Shown here: in pieces, positions 56,591 to 64,000 of the stretch
Layout: each line of letters opens with the position of its first letter
Numbering within the stretch: the stretch's first letter is position 1
The notes under the pieces: generated by a model
Told to the model about the DNA's origin: nothing
The model's input: the letters and a program-made list of their open reading frames with translations, nothing else
Databases searched by the model: none
Program-made: the position numbers and the translations under genes
From: Pontibacterium sinense
Lineage (GTDB): Bacteria; Pseudomonadota; Gammaproteobacteria; Pseudomonadales; Balneatricaceae
DNA: 64,000 bases
NCBI RefSeq assembly: GCF_015209595.1
Contig: NZ_JADEYS010000022.1
Coordinates: forward strand, 23,075 to 87,074
Direction of reading: 5' to 3'

Positions 56591-58108
56591 CTACGCTGTT
56601 TTTACATCAGGATCCGGCCCACTGGCCGAACGATGATCGAGCTTGGCCTGCTGTTTAGCATGGATCCTATCCATCGCTATACAAAGACCGGAGAGTATCC
56701 AGAACGGATACTCTGAATAGATAGATGTTGGGTCCACCGTATTGTGGATCACCCAAGACAAGACACCACCAAATATCCCCAGTGCTATTGCCGATATCGT
56801 TCCGTCCGAACGGAAAAACAGCATAAATGATCTGTACAACGTGAACAGAATCATCGCGATGGCAAACATCGCCCCTGGAATACCGATTTCGCCAGCAATC
56901 AACATAAAGGTGTTGTGGACCGGTGCATCAAAATTCGCGGTGATCGCATCAAATGTGCGGTCATACTGCGCCATGTAATACGTATAGTGGTTAAGACCGA
57001 CACCTGTTAACGGATTCGCTGCCACGAGATTTTCCGCCACTTCCATCAACGGAATACGTACCTCAGCAGTACCCTTATCATCCTGAGTCAAACGCGCCCT
57101 AAAGTCTCCCGACCCCAGAAACAATGCACTGAACAGCACAGAACCAACCAGCGCAACCAAGCTGATACTCGCGATCAGTCCATTGCCTCTGCGCATTCTC
57201 CACAGCACCATACACACAACGAATGCGATGGCCAAACCCGCCCAGCCACCGCGCGAAGCCGTAAAAATTTCAGCCATTGCAGCAAACGCAACGAAGCCCA
57301 AAATAGCAAGTTTACGCAGAGTATTCTTCTCAGACAGTCCAAGAAAAATACCAATCAGCATTAGCTGATTCATGAACATAGCCAGTGCATTGGGCTGGCC
57401 CAGTGTTCCGGATACACGCAAAGGCCCACCGGTGTTCTGCCAAGTTGTTCTCTGGCCGAGCAGGCTGTCAGTAAAGATCGCACCGACGAGCTTCTGTTCA
57501 AAAACAATAACGGCCTGGGTGGCCAAGACGGCAACAAATACGTAGCCCAACCGTTTGACGGTATCAAAGCTATTCACGTTTTTGATCAAATAGACAAAGA
57601 TGAAATAAACCTTCACCTGCTGCCACAACATACTGAACGCAAAGAAGGGCTCTGGTGTAGTGACCGCTGACAGGAAGTTGATCAAGAACAGACCTATCAT
57701 CGCGAACTTCCAGTTCGTCGGGACAGGTGCTGGCGGATGATGTGAGCGTTTACCAACAACCGTTTCTGCTGCCCATGCGATAATCAGCATGGCAAACAGT
57801 ACGTCTGTAATAGCTACACCAAAGCCATTTGCATGCACATAAAACGGCGGGTCTTCTTGGTAATAGAAGTTGATATCGTACAAAATCGGCATCAGGAACG
57901 CCGCAAGCATCAACATCAACTGCTTGGTTCGTACTTGCAAGATATTCAAGAACAGCAAGCCACCCACACCGGTGACTGCCAACAGAATAAAGAAGGTCCA
58001 CTTCAGCGGAAGATTACCGAGTAAGAATACAAATAAGACACCACTGAGTAATCCAAAACCCAGCGGCATCAGAATCGATGATAACGATTTATTTGCCGAA
58101 TCCGCCAT
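56591..58108 (-). CDS. Wzy-like O-antigen ligase/polymerase family protein
   Basis: A 505-residue polytopic membrane protein (about 12 helices) with the Wzy_C-type large periplasmic loop. Key parts are FTASRGGWAGLAIAF and, after the loop, NPLTGVGLNHYTYYMAQY with FDAPVHNTFMLIAGEIG. These arginine and histidine-containing loop motifs are shared by O-antigen ligases and polymerases. In this context it most likely polymerises the repeat units in the periplasm. It lies 49 bases after the CpsD-like gene and just ahead of wzx. Confidence 0.88.
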   Translation of the reverse strand: MADSANKSLSSILMPLGFGLLSGVLFVFLLGNLPLKWTFFILLAVTGVGGLLFLNILQVRTKQLMLMLAAFLMPILYDINFYYQEDPPFYVHANGFGVAITDVLFAMLIIAWAAETVVGKRSHHPPAPVPTNWKFAMIGLFLINFLSAVTTPEPFFAFSMLWQQVKVYFIFVYLIKNVNSFDTVKRLGYVFVAVLATQAVIVFEQKLVGAIFTDSLLGQRTTWQNTGGPLRVSGTLGQPNALAMFMNQLMLIGIFLGLSEKNTLRKLAILGFVAFAAMAEIFTASRGGWAGLAIAFVVCMVLWRMRRGNGLIASISLVALVGSVLFSALFLGSGDFRARLTQDDKGTAEVRIPLMEVAENLVAANPLTGVGLNHYTYYMAQYDRTFDAITANFDAPVHNTFMLIAGEIGIPGAMFAIAMILFTLYRSFMLFFRSDGTISAIALGIFGGVLSWVIHNTVDPTSIYSEYPFWILSGLCIAMDRIHAKQQAKLDHRSASGPDPDVKTA

Positions 58109-58157
58109 AACTTATCCCGGATGATTGGTGTATTTGTAGGTACCTACAAACGCGCCT

Positions 58158-58934
58158 TTACAAAAACCTGAGCAACCAGGATGGAATAGGGTATTTACGG
58201 AAGTTCAGAATCACACCAAGCAGGTTAATGCCCAGCTGCTCCATATCTTCCTCAACAGCATTAATTGCTGGCACACGAGTAACCCCGGTATTCGCTACGA
58301 TCGCAACACCATCAACCACACGACCAAGGGAATCTGCCAATGGCGTTGATCCCTGCTTCGGCATATCAAGCAGCACCCAATCAAAATGCTCTCGCGCTTT
58401 CGCGATGAATTCTCGAAGCTGATGAGAAATCATCGCACTACGTCCTTGCTCATCGCTAGAGGAGACGAGCATACGAAAGATTCCTTCACTATCGCAGCCT
58501 GACAGCACATCATCAACGCTATAGCCATCCATCATCGCCCGGTCCAGAGTCATAGCATCAGACACACCGGCCTCACGCACATCAAGCACCAGAACGCGAT
58601 GTCGGGAGTATTCCGCAGCCAGAATCTTTGCAACCTGCGCTGTCACTGTAGATGTACCGACGTTTTTAGACATACCGGAGAACATAACAGCTTTGCCACC
58701 AACTTCCTGAGGGTCAGCTTGAACCATCAGGTTGATAGTGACTTTACGCATGTCTCGACGCCATTTAGCATTGCCGTCAAAAGTACGTCCCAAAGGCAGG
58801 ATCAAATTCTCCGGGTAACGACGAACGCTGTTCTCTACTGCCTCTTCAACCACTTCGTGCTGTTTGTTCGCTTCGGTTTCAGTTTCCACCGAATCGCCAT
58901 CTGCACCGTACATTGCTTCAAAAATCTTGCCCAT
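58158..58934 (-). CDS. CpsD/BY-kinase-like ATPase with an altered P-loop
   Basis: A 258-residue protein with the polysaccharide tyrosine-autokinase (MinD-like) fold. Walker A' VLVLDVR (Asp118) and Walker B WVLLDMPKQG (Asp190) are present. The P-loop reads SGMSKNVGTSTVTAQ (86-100): the usual GK(S/T) lysine after NVG is Thr94. There is no C-terminal tyrosine cluster (the end is YPIPSWLLRFL). It is therefore unlikely to be a normal BY kinase and may be a regulatory or degenerate partner of the adjacent Wzc-like protein, 19 bases upstream. The DNA was checked codon by codon at the P-loop. Confidence 0.85.
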   Translation of the reverse strand: MGKIFEAMYGADGDSVETETEANKQHEVVEEAVENSVRRYPENLILPLGRTFDGNAKWRRDMRKVTINLMVQADPQEVGGKAVMFSGMSKNVGTSTVTAQVAKILAAEYSRHRVLVLDVREAGVSDAMTLDRAMMDGYSVDDVLSGCDSEGIFRMLVSSSDEQGRSAMISHQLREFIAKAREHFDWVLLDMPKQGSTPLADSLGRVVDGVAIVANTGVTRVPAINAVEEDMEQLGINLLGVILNFRKYPIPSWLLRFL

Positions 58935-58953
58935 TGTCTTTTCTCCCCAATGT

Positions 58954-60357
58954 TTAAACGGCGTCTAAGGTACCGAGAAGGCGCAAACGCGTCCGGGACT
59001 GAACATCAGCCGGGGAGCGCAACGCCTGGTCGCTCGAATAAGACAGGATACAAGCAACCAAAGCCAACAGCAGTGCTACCGGGATAGCCAGAATCAGAAT
59101 AAGTGGAATATTCGGGAACGACGGTGAATTAGGCATCAACGGACGGTTTGCAATCGTTACGTTCGCAAACTGTGAGCGGTTTTTCTCTTCACTGATACGC
59201 GCAGCTTCACGCTTGTCTTCATACAAACGATAGTTCTTCTCAGCCACTCCGCGTTCAAACTCGATACGCTGAAGAATAACGGTATCCGCACTTAGCTGAC
59301 CGACATTCGCTTGTGCCATGTCGATGCTATCTTGAAGCGATTGAATTTCTTCTTCGCCAGACTCACCTTCCAGCTGCAGTTTTCCGATCACCTGTCGAAT
59401 GTAACCGCGAATCTGACCGCGCATATTATTGTACTGTTCAACGGCATCAGTCACCGGTTTGGAGCCCGGCTGGAAATTACTTTCCGCTGTCTGCTTGTTA
59501 ATAATCAGCTGTGCCAGAGACCGTTCCATCTCGACCAAAGCTGGATAATTCTGACGCAGTTCAGTCGTTAAACCAACATAACCTGCAGTGCCAACCTTGT
59601 TATAAGCACCCTGCAAAAACGACAAACGCTCTTTCGAGGACTTTAACTGACTCGCAATTTCCGCCTTACGCGTTTCAAGATTTCGCACGACTGCCAGCAT
59701 ATTGTCAGCCTGCAATTCCGGGCTGGCCAAATTGAGGTTCTTGCGCGCTGCTGCCAATTCATTGCTTAACTGAATATAGCGCTCGCGGAAAAGAGCAACC
59801 TGCTCATCGAAGAACTCAAGACTGCCTTTCAAGCCTTGGTTTACTTCGATGTAATAATCAATATACGCATCCAGGAGGGTATTTAGCTGGTCGCGAGCCT
59901 GATCGGCATCTGGGGCTGAATAGATAATCTCGACAATATTAGATGTAGCCAGAGGCTCAGCTCTAAACTGTCCACGCAGCTCTGAAATGGCTTCCAGCAC
60001 TTCGGAATCATTATCCATAGGCGCGAGGTTGTGCATTTTCACCACTTCTCGCAACACATCAGCAGAGCTAAACAGGTGAACAACTGTGTTCAACGTCTGG
60101 TCAGACACGTTATCAACGACGTTGAAACGAGAGTCTGCACCCTCATCAAACACCACCGGTTTTTCAATACGTGGTTTTACCAACAAACGTGCTTTAGCCG
60201 TATAAGTAGACGGACTAACGAATGCCAGCAACAGCGCTCCAATGATCACACCCACAAAGGTGAATACAAAGACGCGCTTGGTATAGAAAAAGATTGCGAC
60301 GATATCGCGGAAGGTTAACTTACCACCTTCTCTACGGTTGCTCGTACTACTATCCAT
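58954..60357 (-). CDS. Wzc/Wzz-like polysaccharide copolymerase
   Basis: A 467-residue inner-membrane protein. It has an N-terminal helix (about 26-50, VFTFVGVIIGALLLAFV), a Wzz domain (STYTAKARLLVKP), a long periplasmic coiled coil (about 150-390) and a C-terminal helix (about 425-448) after the proline-rich MPNSPSFPNIP. It lacks a kinase domain, which is encoded separately next door. Such proteins set chain length and link the polymerase to the Wza channel. It is 39 bases after the Wza-like gene. Confidence 0.92.
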   Translation of the reverse strand: MDSSTSNRREGGKLTFRDIVAIFFYTKRVFVFTFVGVIIGALLLAFVSPSTYTAKARLLVKPRIEKPVVFDEGADSRFNVVDNVSDQTLNTVVHLFSSADVLREVVKMHNLAPMDNDSEVLEAISELRGQFRAEPLATSNIVEIIYSAPDADQARDQLNTLLDAYIDYYIEVNQGLKGSLEFFDEQVALFRERYIQLSNELAAARKNLNLASPELQADNMLAVVRNLETRKAEIASQLKSSKERLSFLQGAYNKVGTAGYVGLTTELRQNYPALVEMERSLAQLIINKQTAESNFQPGSKPVTDAVEQYNNMRGQIRGYIRQVIGKLQLEGESGEEEIQSLQDSIDMAQANVGQLSADTVILQRIEFERGVAEKNYRLYEDKREAARISEEKNRSQFANVTIANRPLMPNSPSFPNIPLILILAIPVALLLALVACILSYSSDQALRSPADVQSRTRLRLLGTLDAV

Positions 60358-60396
60358 AACTGATTATCACCCCAAAAAAAAGCGTATTCACCTGAA

Positions 60397-61440
60397 TTAC
60401 TGGTTAGGCCCAATTAAATCCACGGTATCGTCTAGTGTATACGTGAAGCCCAGATTCACCGGAATCATACGACGAATTGCATCACCGACAAGGGCAGCAC
60501 GACCTAACGTTGTCGTCGGCACAAATACCACATCCGATTGACGAACGAAGTAGTCCTGACCAGAGTTACCGCTGGAAAGCACAGATGCCAAATCGACCAA
60601 CCGACCAACCGGACGATTAAACTCATCACGCGAAATCAACAATGTAGAGCCCGCTTCGCCAAAATCAGCAAAGCCTCCAGCCAACGCAATTGACTGCAGG
60701 ACCGTCGTAGGGCCATTCAGCTGATAAAAGCCTGGGCGCTGTACAGCACCGAACACATAAACCCGGTTGCCTGTAGCCTGCAAGATCGCAGTAGACGTAA
60801 ACATGCCTGGAACACTTTTTTCGTATTCCAAGTTGATAGCGTCACCTGCCTGATTAATAGATTTACCGGCCACTTTAATAGCAGAAAGCAGAGGCAGACT
60901 CACCGTACCATCAGACTGTACAACGGCCTCACGACTCTGACCACGCGGTGCCGTTCGAATTGCTTCTTTCAGTTCACGGATTTTAGCTCCGTAACGAATC
61001 AGAGACACCGTACTTTGTGGCATTGTAAGGAAGTCGGAATAAACTTCGTTCACAGCAGCAGAGAGCTCCATCGGAGTTCGACCAGCTGCCATAATGTCCC
61101 CTTTATAAGGAACTGTAACGCGTCCATCAGGGCGTACGTTTAACGTACGGTCCATCTGTGGGTAGTGATAGAATTCGATACGGATCTGATCACCAATGGC
61201 GATTTCGTAACGATCTTTTTGCTCAACATCTACGTGATACGTAACCTCCAGACGATCCCCTGGGGATATCTGATAATCGGTATCAAAGTATGGCAGTGGA
61301 TCCTGTTCATATACTTTTTTGCCATCTTCAACGGTGGCAGCCTCATGAGGCACGTAGCAGCCTGACAACAGTACCATCAGTGCTGAGCCAACCATCCACT
61401 TAATTGCCGTTTTAAACTTGTTATCTGTCGAGCAGATCAT
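60397..61440 (-). CDS. Wza-like polysaccharide export lipoprotein (SLBB)
   Basis: A 347-residue outer-membrane lipoprotein. The signal peptide ends in a lipobox LLSGC (Cys28). It has a polysaccharide-export domain (ISPGDRLEVTYHV, IAIGDQIRIEFYHYPQMD, VRPDGRVTVPYKGDI) and SLBB repeats (VYVFGAVQRPGFYQL, VLQSIALAGGF). It forms the export channel for the polymer. ATG 61440 follows GAGAGG; an open frame extends 20 codons upstream but without the signal peptide. A perfect AT-rich palindrome lies about 185 bases ahead. Confidence 0.93.
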   Translation of the reverse strand: MICSTDNKFKTAIKWMVGSALMVLLSGCYVPHEAATVEDGKKVYEQDPLPYFDTDYQISPGDRLEVTYHVDVEQKDRYEIAIGDQIRIEFYHYPQMDRTLNVRPDGRVTVPYKGDIMAAGRTPMELSAAVNEVYSDFLTMPQSTVSLIRYGAKIRELKEAIRTAPRGQSREAVVQSDGTVSLPLLSAIKVAGKSINQAGDAINLEYEKSVPGMFTSTAILQATGNRVYVFGAVQRPGFYQLNGPTTVLQSIALAGGFADFGEAGSTLLISRDEFNRPVGRLVDLASVLSSGNSGQDYFVRQSDVVFVPTTTLGRAALVGDAIRRMIPVNLGFTYTLDDTVDLIGPNQ

Positions 61441-61624
61441 GGGTCGAAACCTCTCCGGTATGCAGCACATCACGTCGTAATTCCATGCCGGACAACTCAT
61501 CCAGCGACACCCTCATCAAATAAACCAAAGAGAGCTCATTTAGCCCGCTGCTAATAACTGAACACAACAGACCACGTGCTGCATAAAGCAACACAAATTG
61601 TGAGTGGTTATTAAACAACATCGA

Positions 61625-61650
61625 AATAAATAAACAAGTGTTTATTTATT
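61625..61650. repeat. Perfect 12-bp AT-rich inverted repeat ahead of the export genes
   Basis: AATAAATAAACA (61625-61636) and TGTTTATTTATT (61639-61650) are exact reverse complements with a two-base centre. It lies between the OmpA-like and Wza-like genes. It resembles an operator more than a terminator, as it lacks GC pairs and a T tail of its own. Role inferred. Confidence 0.7.
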
Positions 61651-61700
61651 CAACCAAATGTTTAAAACCACTCCTTTATTAAGCAATTAGCCGTGCTGAG

Positions 61701-62729
61701 TTACCACTCGAAGTCGATTTCGACCCGACGGTTACCCGCATGACGCACACCATCCTTGGTTGATACACGCGGCTTAGACTCTCCGTAGTGTGACGCGCGA
61801 ATTTCAGATACTTCGACACCCTCAGCACGCAACATACGAGCAGCTGCCTGAGCACGACGCTGGGATAAGGCTTCATTGTGAGAGCGGCTACCTGAAGTAT
61901 CTGTATGAGCAGTTAACACCACTCGACGAGGTTTCATCTCACGAGCGTCCGCTACAACTTTGTTCAACACAGATTGCGCATCAGATGTAATGTCTGCGCG
62001 ATCCAGCTCGAAAAAGATAATGTAAGGACCGTGATAAGTGGCTACTTCTTTCTTCTGAGGCAGAGGGCAGACAACAGCAGCAGGCTCTGACGGCTTGTGA
62101 GTATGGTCTACGCAAGAACCAGGCCCATGCGTATGCTTATGGTCATGGCTGTGTGTGTACACCGGCCCTTTATCTTCGACCTGAGGCTTGTTCTCAATTT
62201 TGGCCATAGCGGCCATAAAGCCTCTTTTACATTCGTCAATATCATGCTGCTGAATGTTTTCCTCTTGCTGTTCCATCCAGCAATCAAACATTACCTGAGC
62301 TCTTGCTGACTCACGAGGCATCTTAACGGACGCACCCGCGTAAAAGGCATCTTCCAAGCGCGCACGCGCAGAAGCTAATTCGTCGACAGAATAAGGAGGC
62401 AAGTTACGCGCGGACAATTCTTCAGGTGAAACTAATTGGCCATCGGCAGAACGCAAAGCGCGGCTCTGGAACTTCTCGACATCGTCAAAATCGTGTTCGA
62501 AATCTTCCTTTTTTGCCAGCCCGCTATAACCTTCACTCAGGTAACGATCGAACGGTGTACCTTTCAATGTTTGTGGTTGCTCTGACTTAAAGTAGTCGTG
62601 CTGACCTGTCATTTCGTGGTCGTGCTGGCGTTCAGGATGCTTCGAACCGTGTGTAGATGAATTAGTACTGCACGCCACTAGAGCTGTAGCTACTACACCA
62701 GTCAACAGCGCCTTTGAGTAATTTCTCAC
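61701..62729 (-). CDS. His-rich OmpA-family lipoprotein
   Basis: A 342-residue outer-membrane lipoprotein, first gene of the polysaccharide locus. A lipobox LVAC (Cys20) follows the signal segment. Two His-rich stretches (about 26-44 and 193-211, THSHDHKHTH and DHTH) could bind metal. The C-terminal domain (about 236-342) is OmpA-type with FFELDRADIT, TAHTDTSGSRSHNEALSQRR and the peptidoglycan-binding Asp277 and Arg292. It may tether the export apparatus to the cell wall. The start is GTG at 62729, after GGAGGG. It has Cys150, 167, 206 and 221 besides the lipid Cys. Confidence 0.87.
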   Translation of the reverse strand: MRNYSKALLTGVVATALVACSTNSSTHGSKHPERQHDHEMTGQHDYFKSEQPQTLKGTPFDRYLSEGYSGLAKKEDFEHDFDDVEKFQSRALRSADGQLVSPEELSARNLPPYSVDELASARARLEDAFYAGASVKMPRESARAQVMFDCWMEQQEENIQQHDIDECKRGFMAAMAKIENKPQVEDKGPVYTHSHDHKHTHGPGSCVDHTHKPSEPAAVVCPLPQKKEVATYHGPYIIFFELDRADITSDAQSVLNKVVADAREMKPRRVVLTAHTDTSGSRSHNEALSQRRAQAAARMLRAEGVEVSEIRASHYGESKPRVSTKDGVRHAGNRRVEIDFEW

Positions 62730-62796
62730 ATTCCCTCCAGTGAGTCCGAAGCAGATACTCTTCTAAACCCGATAAATTCTTTTATAAGTTTTTTAT

Positions 62797-62884
62797 TAGC
62801 ATCCCCGCGTGTTTTCGCCTGGAGTTTTCCTCTCCAAGCCCACAACCGGGAGCTTGCCTATTATTAGTAAGCAAACGGATGCTA
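62797..62884 (-). promoter_or_regulatory. Multi-stem inverted-repeat element ahead of the polysaccharide locus (possible structured leader)
   Basis: Read on the minus strand, an outer 8-bp pair TAGCATCC/GGATGCTA (62884-62877 with 62804-62797) encloses three inner stems: GTTTGC/GCAAGC, CCC/GGG and a 7-bp stem CTTGGAG/CTCCAGG. It lies 68 bases before the OmpA-like start codon. It matches no riboswitch I know. The best -10 box ends at 62884, so part of the outer stem might not be transcribed from that promoter. Confidence 0.45.
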
Positions 62885-62912
62885 TCGTAGAACGATCGTT
62901 AATCTTAATCAA
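62884..62912 (-). promoter_or_regulatory. Predicted sigma-70 promoter of the polysaccharide locus
   Basis: TTGATT (62912-62907) and TACGAT (62889-62884) lie 17 bases apart on the minus strand. A perfect palindrome AACGATCGTT (62891-62900) fills the spacer and could be a repressor site. A start near 62877 would give a leader of about 148 bases. Confidence 0.5.
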
Positions 62913-63793
62913 GCTCTTAACATCAGACGACACCACACAAACACGTACAGAAAAGCTTAATATGCTTCGATTAAATAAAAGCTACAATGCACAAATTAGT
63001 ATCACGGATGACAGCTTATTCAATTAACCCTCTCTATCTGCAGTCGCCGTTCCGCCCCCAATGAACCGCCCTAAAGACGACACGCCTTATAAGATAGCGA
63101 CTCTTTTTTGGAAACCTTTAGGCAACTCACATTAACCGAAACCCGCTCAACTCCGGCATACTGTTTATACATCAACGCAATTAATAAAAACTGAACAAAT
63201 CGATAGCGCAGAAACCATCAAAACCAAAAATTACTGAATAACTATTTAAAATCAAGGCACTACCGTTTTTGATAGAAAAAACATTATTCATTTGGCATTT
63301 AATAAAACCTAAAAATCAGACGCCAAATCATGATGTAGCTCAACAAACTGGGATTAACCCAATAGAGCACAAACACAAAAAAACCAAGTCAGCTCAATAT
63401 TTCACCCTATCCAGAATTGCGAGCAAGCGAATAATCGTAATCAATACCCCCTATCAGTTCGGAAAACAATAGAGTCCAGAGCACGCCTATAACACAGGCC
63501 ATAGCTCACTACCTTACCTGCTTTAACTATCCCAAGCTCGACTCAGTATCTATCCATTTTTATTTCACAGACAAAAGATAGACTGACATGCGCCAGATTC
63601 GCCTCCCTTTAAATCACTAAACCCAAATCAGCACCAAATAAGGAACGATCGCTCATTAAATAATAAGCGTGATCGCATCTACTCCGAATACAAGGGGAAA
63701 TGACCCCTAAGCTTTAGCTAAGCGCGAATGGCCTGTTCGAGTTCAGAAATAGATTGCCAGAAGACAACCCTACAGTGTCGCAAGGTGAGGAGG

Positions 63794-63837
63794 TTCGATG
63801 TCAGCCCGGGGCTGAGTGACCTGGCAGGGACATCGAA
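63794..63837. repeat. Nested inverted repeat next to the rRNA terminator
   Basis: TTCGATGT (63794-63801) pairs with ACATCGAA (63830-63837) and encloses a TCAGCC-CGG-GGCTGA hairpin. It sits 40 bases beyond the rRNA terminator, so it is not part of the normal rRNA transcript. Function unknown. Confidence 0.6.
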
Positions 63838-63876
63838 TGTACTGAAGGCAGCCGTGCTTGATCTCCGGCCATAACG

Positions 63877-63907
63877 AAAAAACCCCAGCTGCATCGCAAC
63901 TGGGGTT
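63877..63907 (-). terminator. rRNA operon terminator
   Basis: A 12-bp stem (AACCCCAGCTGC / GCAACTGGGGTT, one wobble) with a 3-base loop ends in six T on the minus strand, about 30 bases after the 5S rRNA. Confidence 0.9.
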
Positions 63908-63938
63908 CTCTCTCATACCACACGGGTACTAATTAGGT

Positions 63939-64000
63939 GCTTGGCAATGACCTACTCTCACATGGGGAAGCCCCACACTACCATCGGCGCTAAGGCGTTT
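63939..64000 (-). rRNA. rrf: 5S ribosomal RNA (partial, 3' part)
   Basis: The minus strand reads GCGCCGATGGTAGTGTGGGG, followed by GAGAGTAGGTCATTGCCAAG, the conserved 3' half of gammaproteobacterial 5S rRNA. The rest lies beyond the right edge, where 23S and 16S genes would be expected upstream. The 3' end is placed near 63939 and may be off by a few bases. Confidence 0.92.

Larger units (their letters stand above)
62730..63876. other. AT-rich region with no convincing gene
   Basis: This 1.15-kb stretch between the polysaccharide locus and the rRNA terminator holds the locus leader and promoter at its left end and a nested inverted repeat near its right end. Short plus-strand ORFs (72 and 67 codons) have no ribosome-binding site, family-like sequence or codon bias and are not called. 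Confidence 0.6.

Noticed and set aside
44531..62729. Exosortase/PEP-CTERM exopolysaccharide system
   Set aside because: The AAA and Wzc-like genes resemble ones in such loci, but there is no exosortase-like membrane peptidase and no PEP-CTERM tail in the window.
62797..62884. c-di-GMP (GEMM), cobalamin or other known riboswitch in the polysaccharide leader
   Set aside because: I looked for the conserved GEMM core and the core sequences of TPP, FMN, SAM and fluoride riboswitches and did not find them; only the stem pattern is reported.
62809..63027. 72-codon plus-strand ORF in the AT-rich region
   Set aside because: It overlaps the inverted-repeat leader of the polysaccharide locus, lacks a ribosome-binding site and has no recognisable sequence.
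63269..63472. 67-codon plus-strand ORF in the AT-rich region
   Set aside because: No ribosome-binding site, low-complexity Lys/Thr-rich product, no conservation evidence.
63780..63840. tRNA or tRNA remnant (a GGTTCGAT stretch resembles a T arm)
   Set aside because: No acceptor stem, anticodon arm or D arm can be drawn; the stretch is explained by the nested inverted repeat.

Overview
The window is about 64 kb of bacterial chromosome from a gammaproteobacterium. SlmA, SecB, an adenylylatable GlnA with NtrB/NtrC and a sigma-54 promoter, and Cys-free L33 all point that way. Blocks such as radC/coaBC-dut-algC-argB and gpmI/envC/ctpA next to yibN-grxC-secB recall Pseudomonas-type gene order. The mixture fits a marine Oceanospirillales-type organism, but genus cannot be fixed from sequence reading alone. 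No prophage, transposase, integrase, CRISPR array or tRNA was recognised.

Left part (1-31 kb) is mostly housekeeping. It holds a partial glycosyltransferase with a PAP2 phosphatase; mutM with an alpha/beta hydrolase; an EamA transporter divergent from a MocR regulator; rlmF; a periplasmic metallo-beta-lactamase-fold hydrolase; a ribbon-helix-helix gene followed by a 38-residue lysine-rich microprotein; and rpmB-rpmG. Then come a CHASE-PAS-GGDEF-EAL protein with an HDOD protein, an RND efflux pair, radC, coaBC-dut-algC-argB-slmA, a TauE/SafE permease, the cell-envelope run gpmI-envC-ctpA-polysaccharide deacetylase, and yibN-grxC-secB. The order mutM, rpmG-rpmB, radC, coaBC, dut is the compact enterobacterial order spread out by inserted genes.

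Middle part (30-44 kb) holds an M14 peptidase with an unknown gene, a MEKHLA-domain protein, trmL, and the nitrogen module glnA / ntrB-ntrC. That module has a clear sigma-54 promoter, two upstream NtrC sites and a third NtrC site in front of ntrB. After it come typA with a hairpin in its leader, pip, dtd, an acyltransferase, a YjdF-like membrane protein, a DTW-domain tRNA-modifying enzyme and an unknown gene.

Right part (44.5-62.7 kb) is one minus-strand Wzx/Wzy-type exopolysaccharide locus. Read in transcription order it encodes: a His-rich OmpA-type lipoprotein, a Wza-like export lipoprotein, a Wzc/Wzz-like copolymerase, a CpsD-like ATPase with an altered P-loop, a Wzy-like polymerase, a Wzx-like flippase, a GT4, an unknown secreted protein, a second GT4, a WecG/TagA-type GT26, an AAA-TM-SPOR protein, a GT2 with a QxxRW motif, a polyprenyl-phosphate sugar-phosphate transferase and UDP-xylose synthase. 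A strong terminator closes it. To its right lie about 1.1 kb of AT-rich DNA with no convincing gene, then the terminator and 3' end of an rRNA operon (5S rRNA, minus strand) at the window edge.

The least explained items are the RHH/microprotein pair with its palindrome, the altered P-loop ATPase, the AAA-SPOR protein and secreted unknown inside the polysaccharide locus, and the folded leader ahead of that locus.
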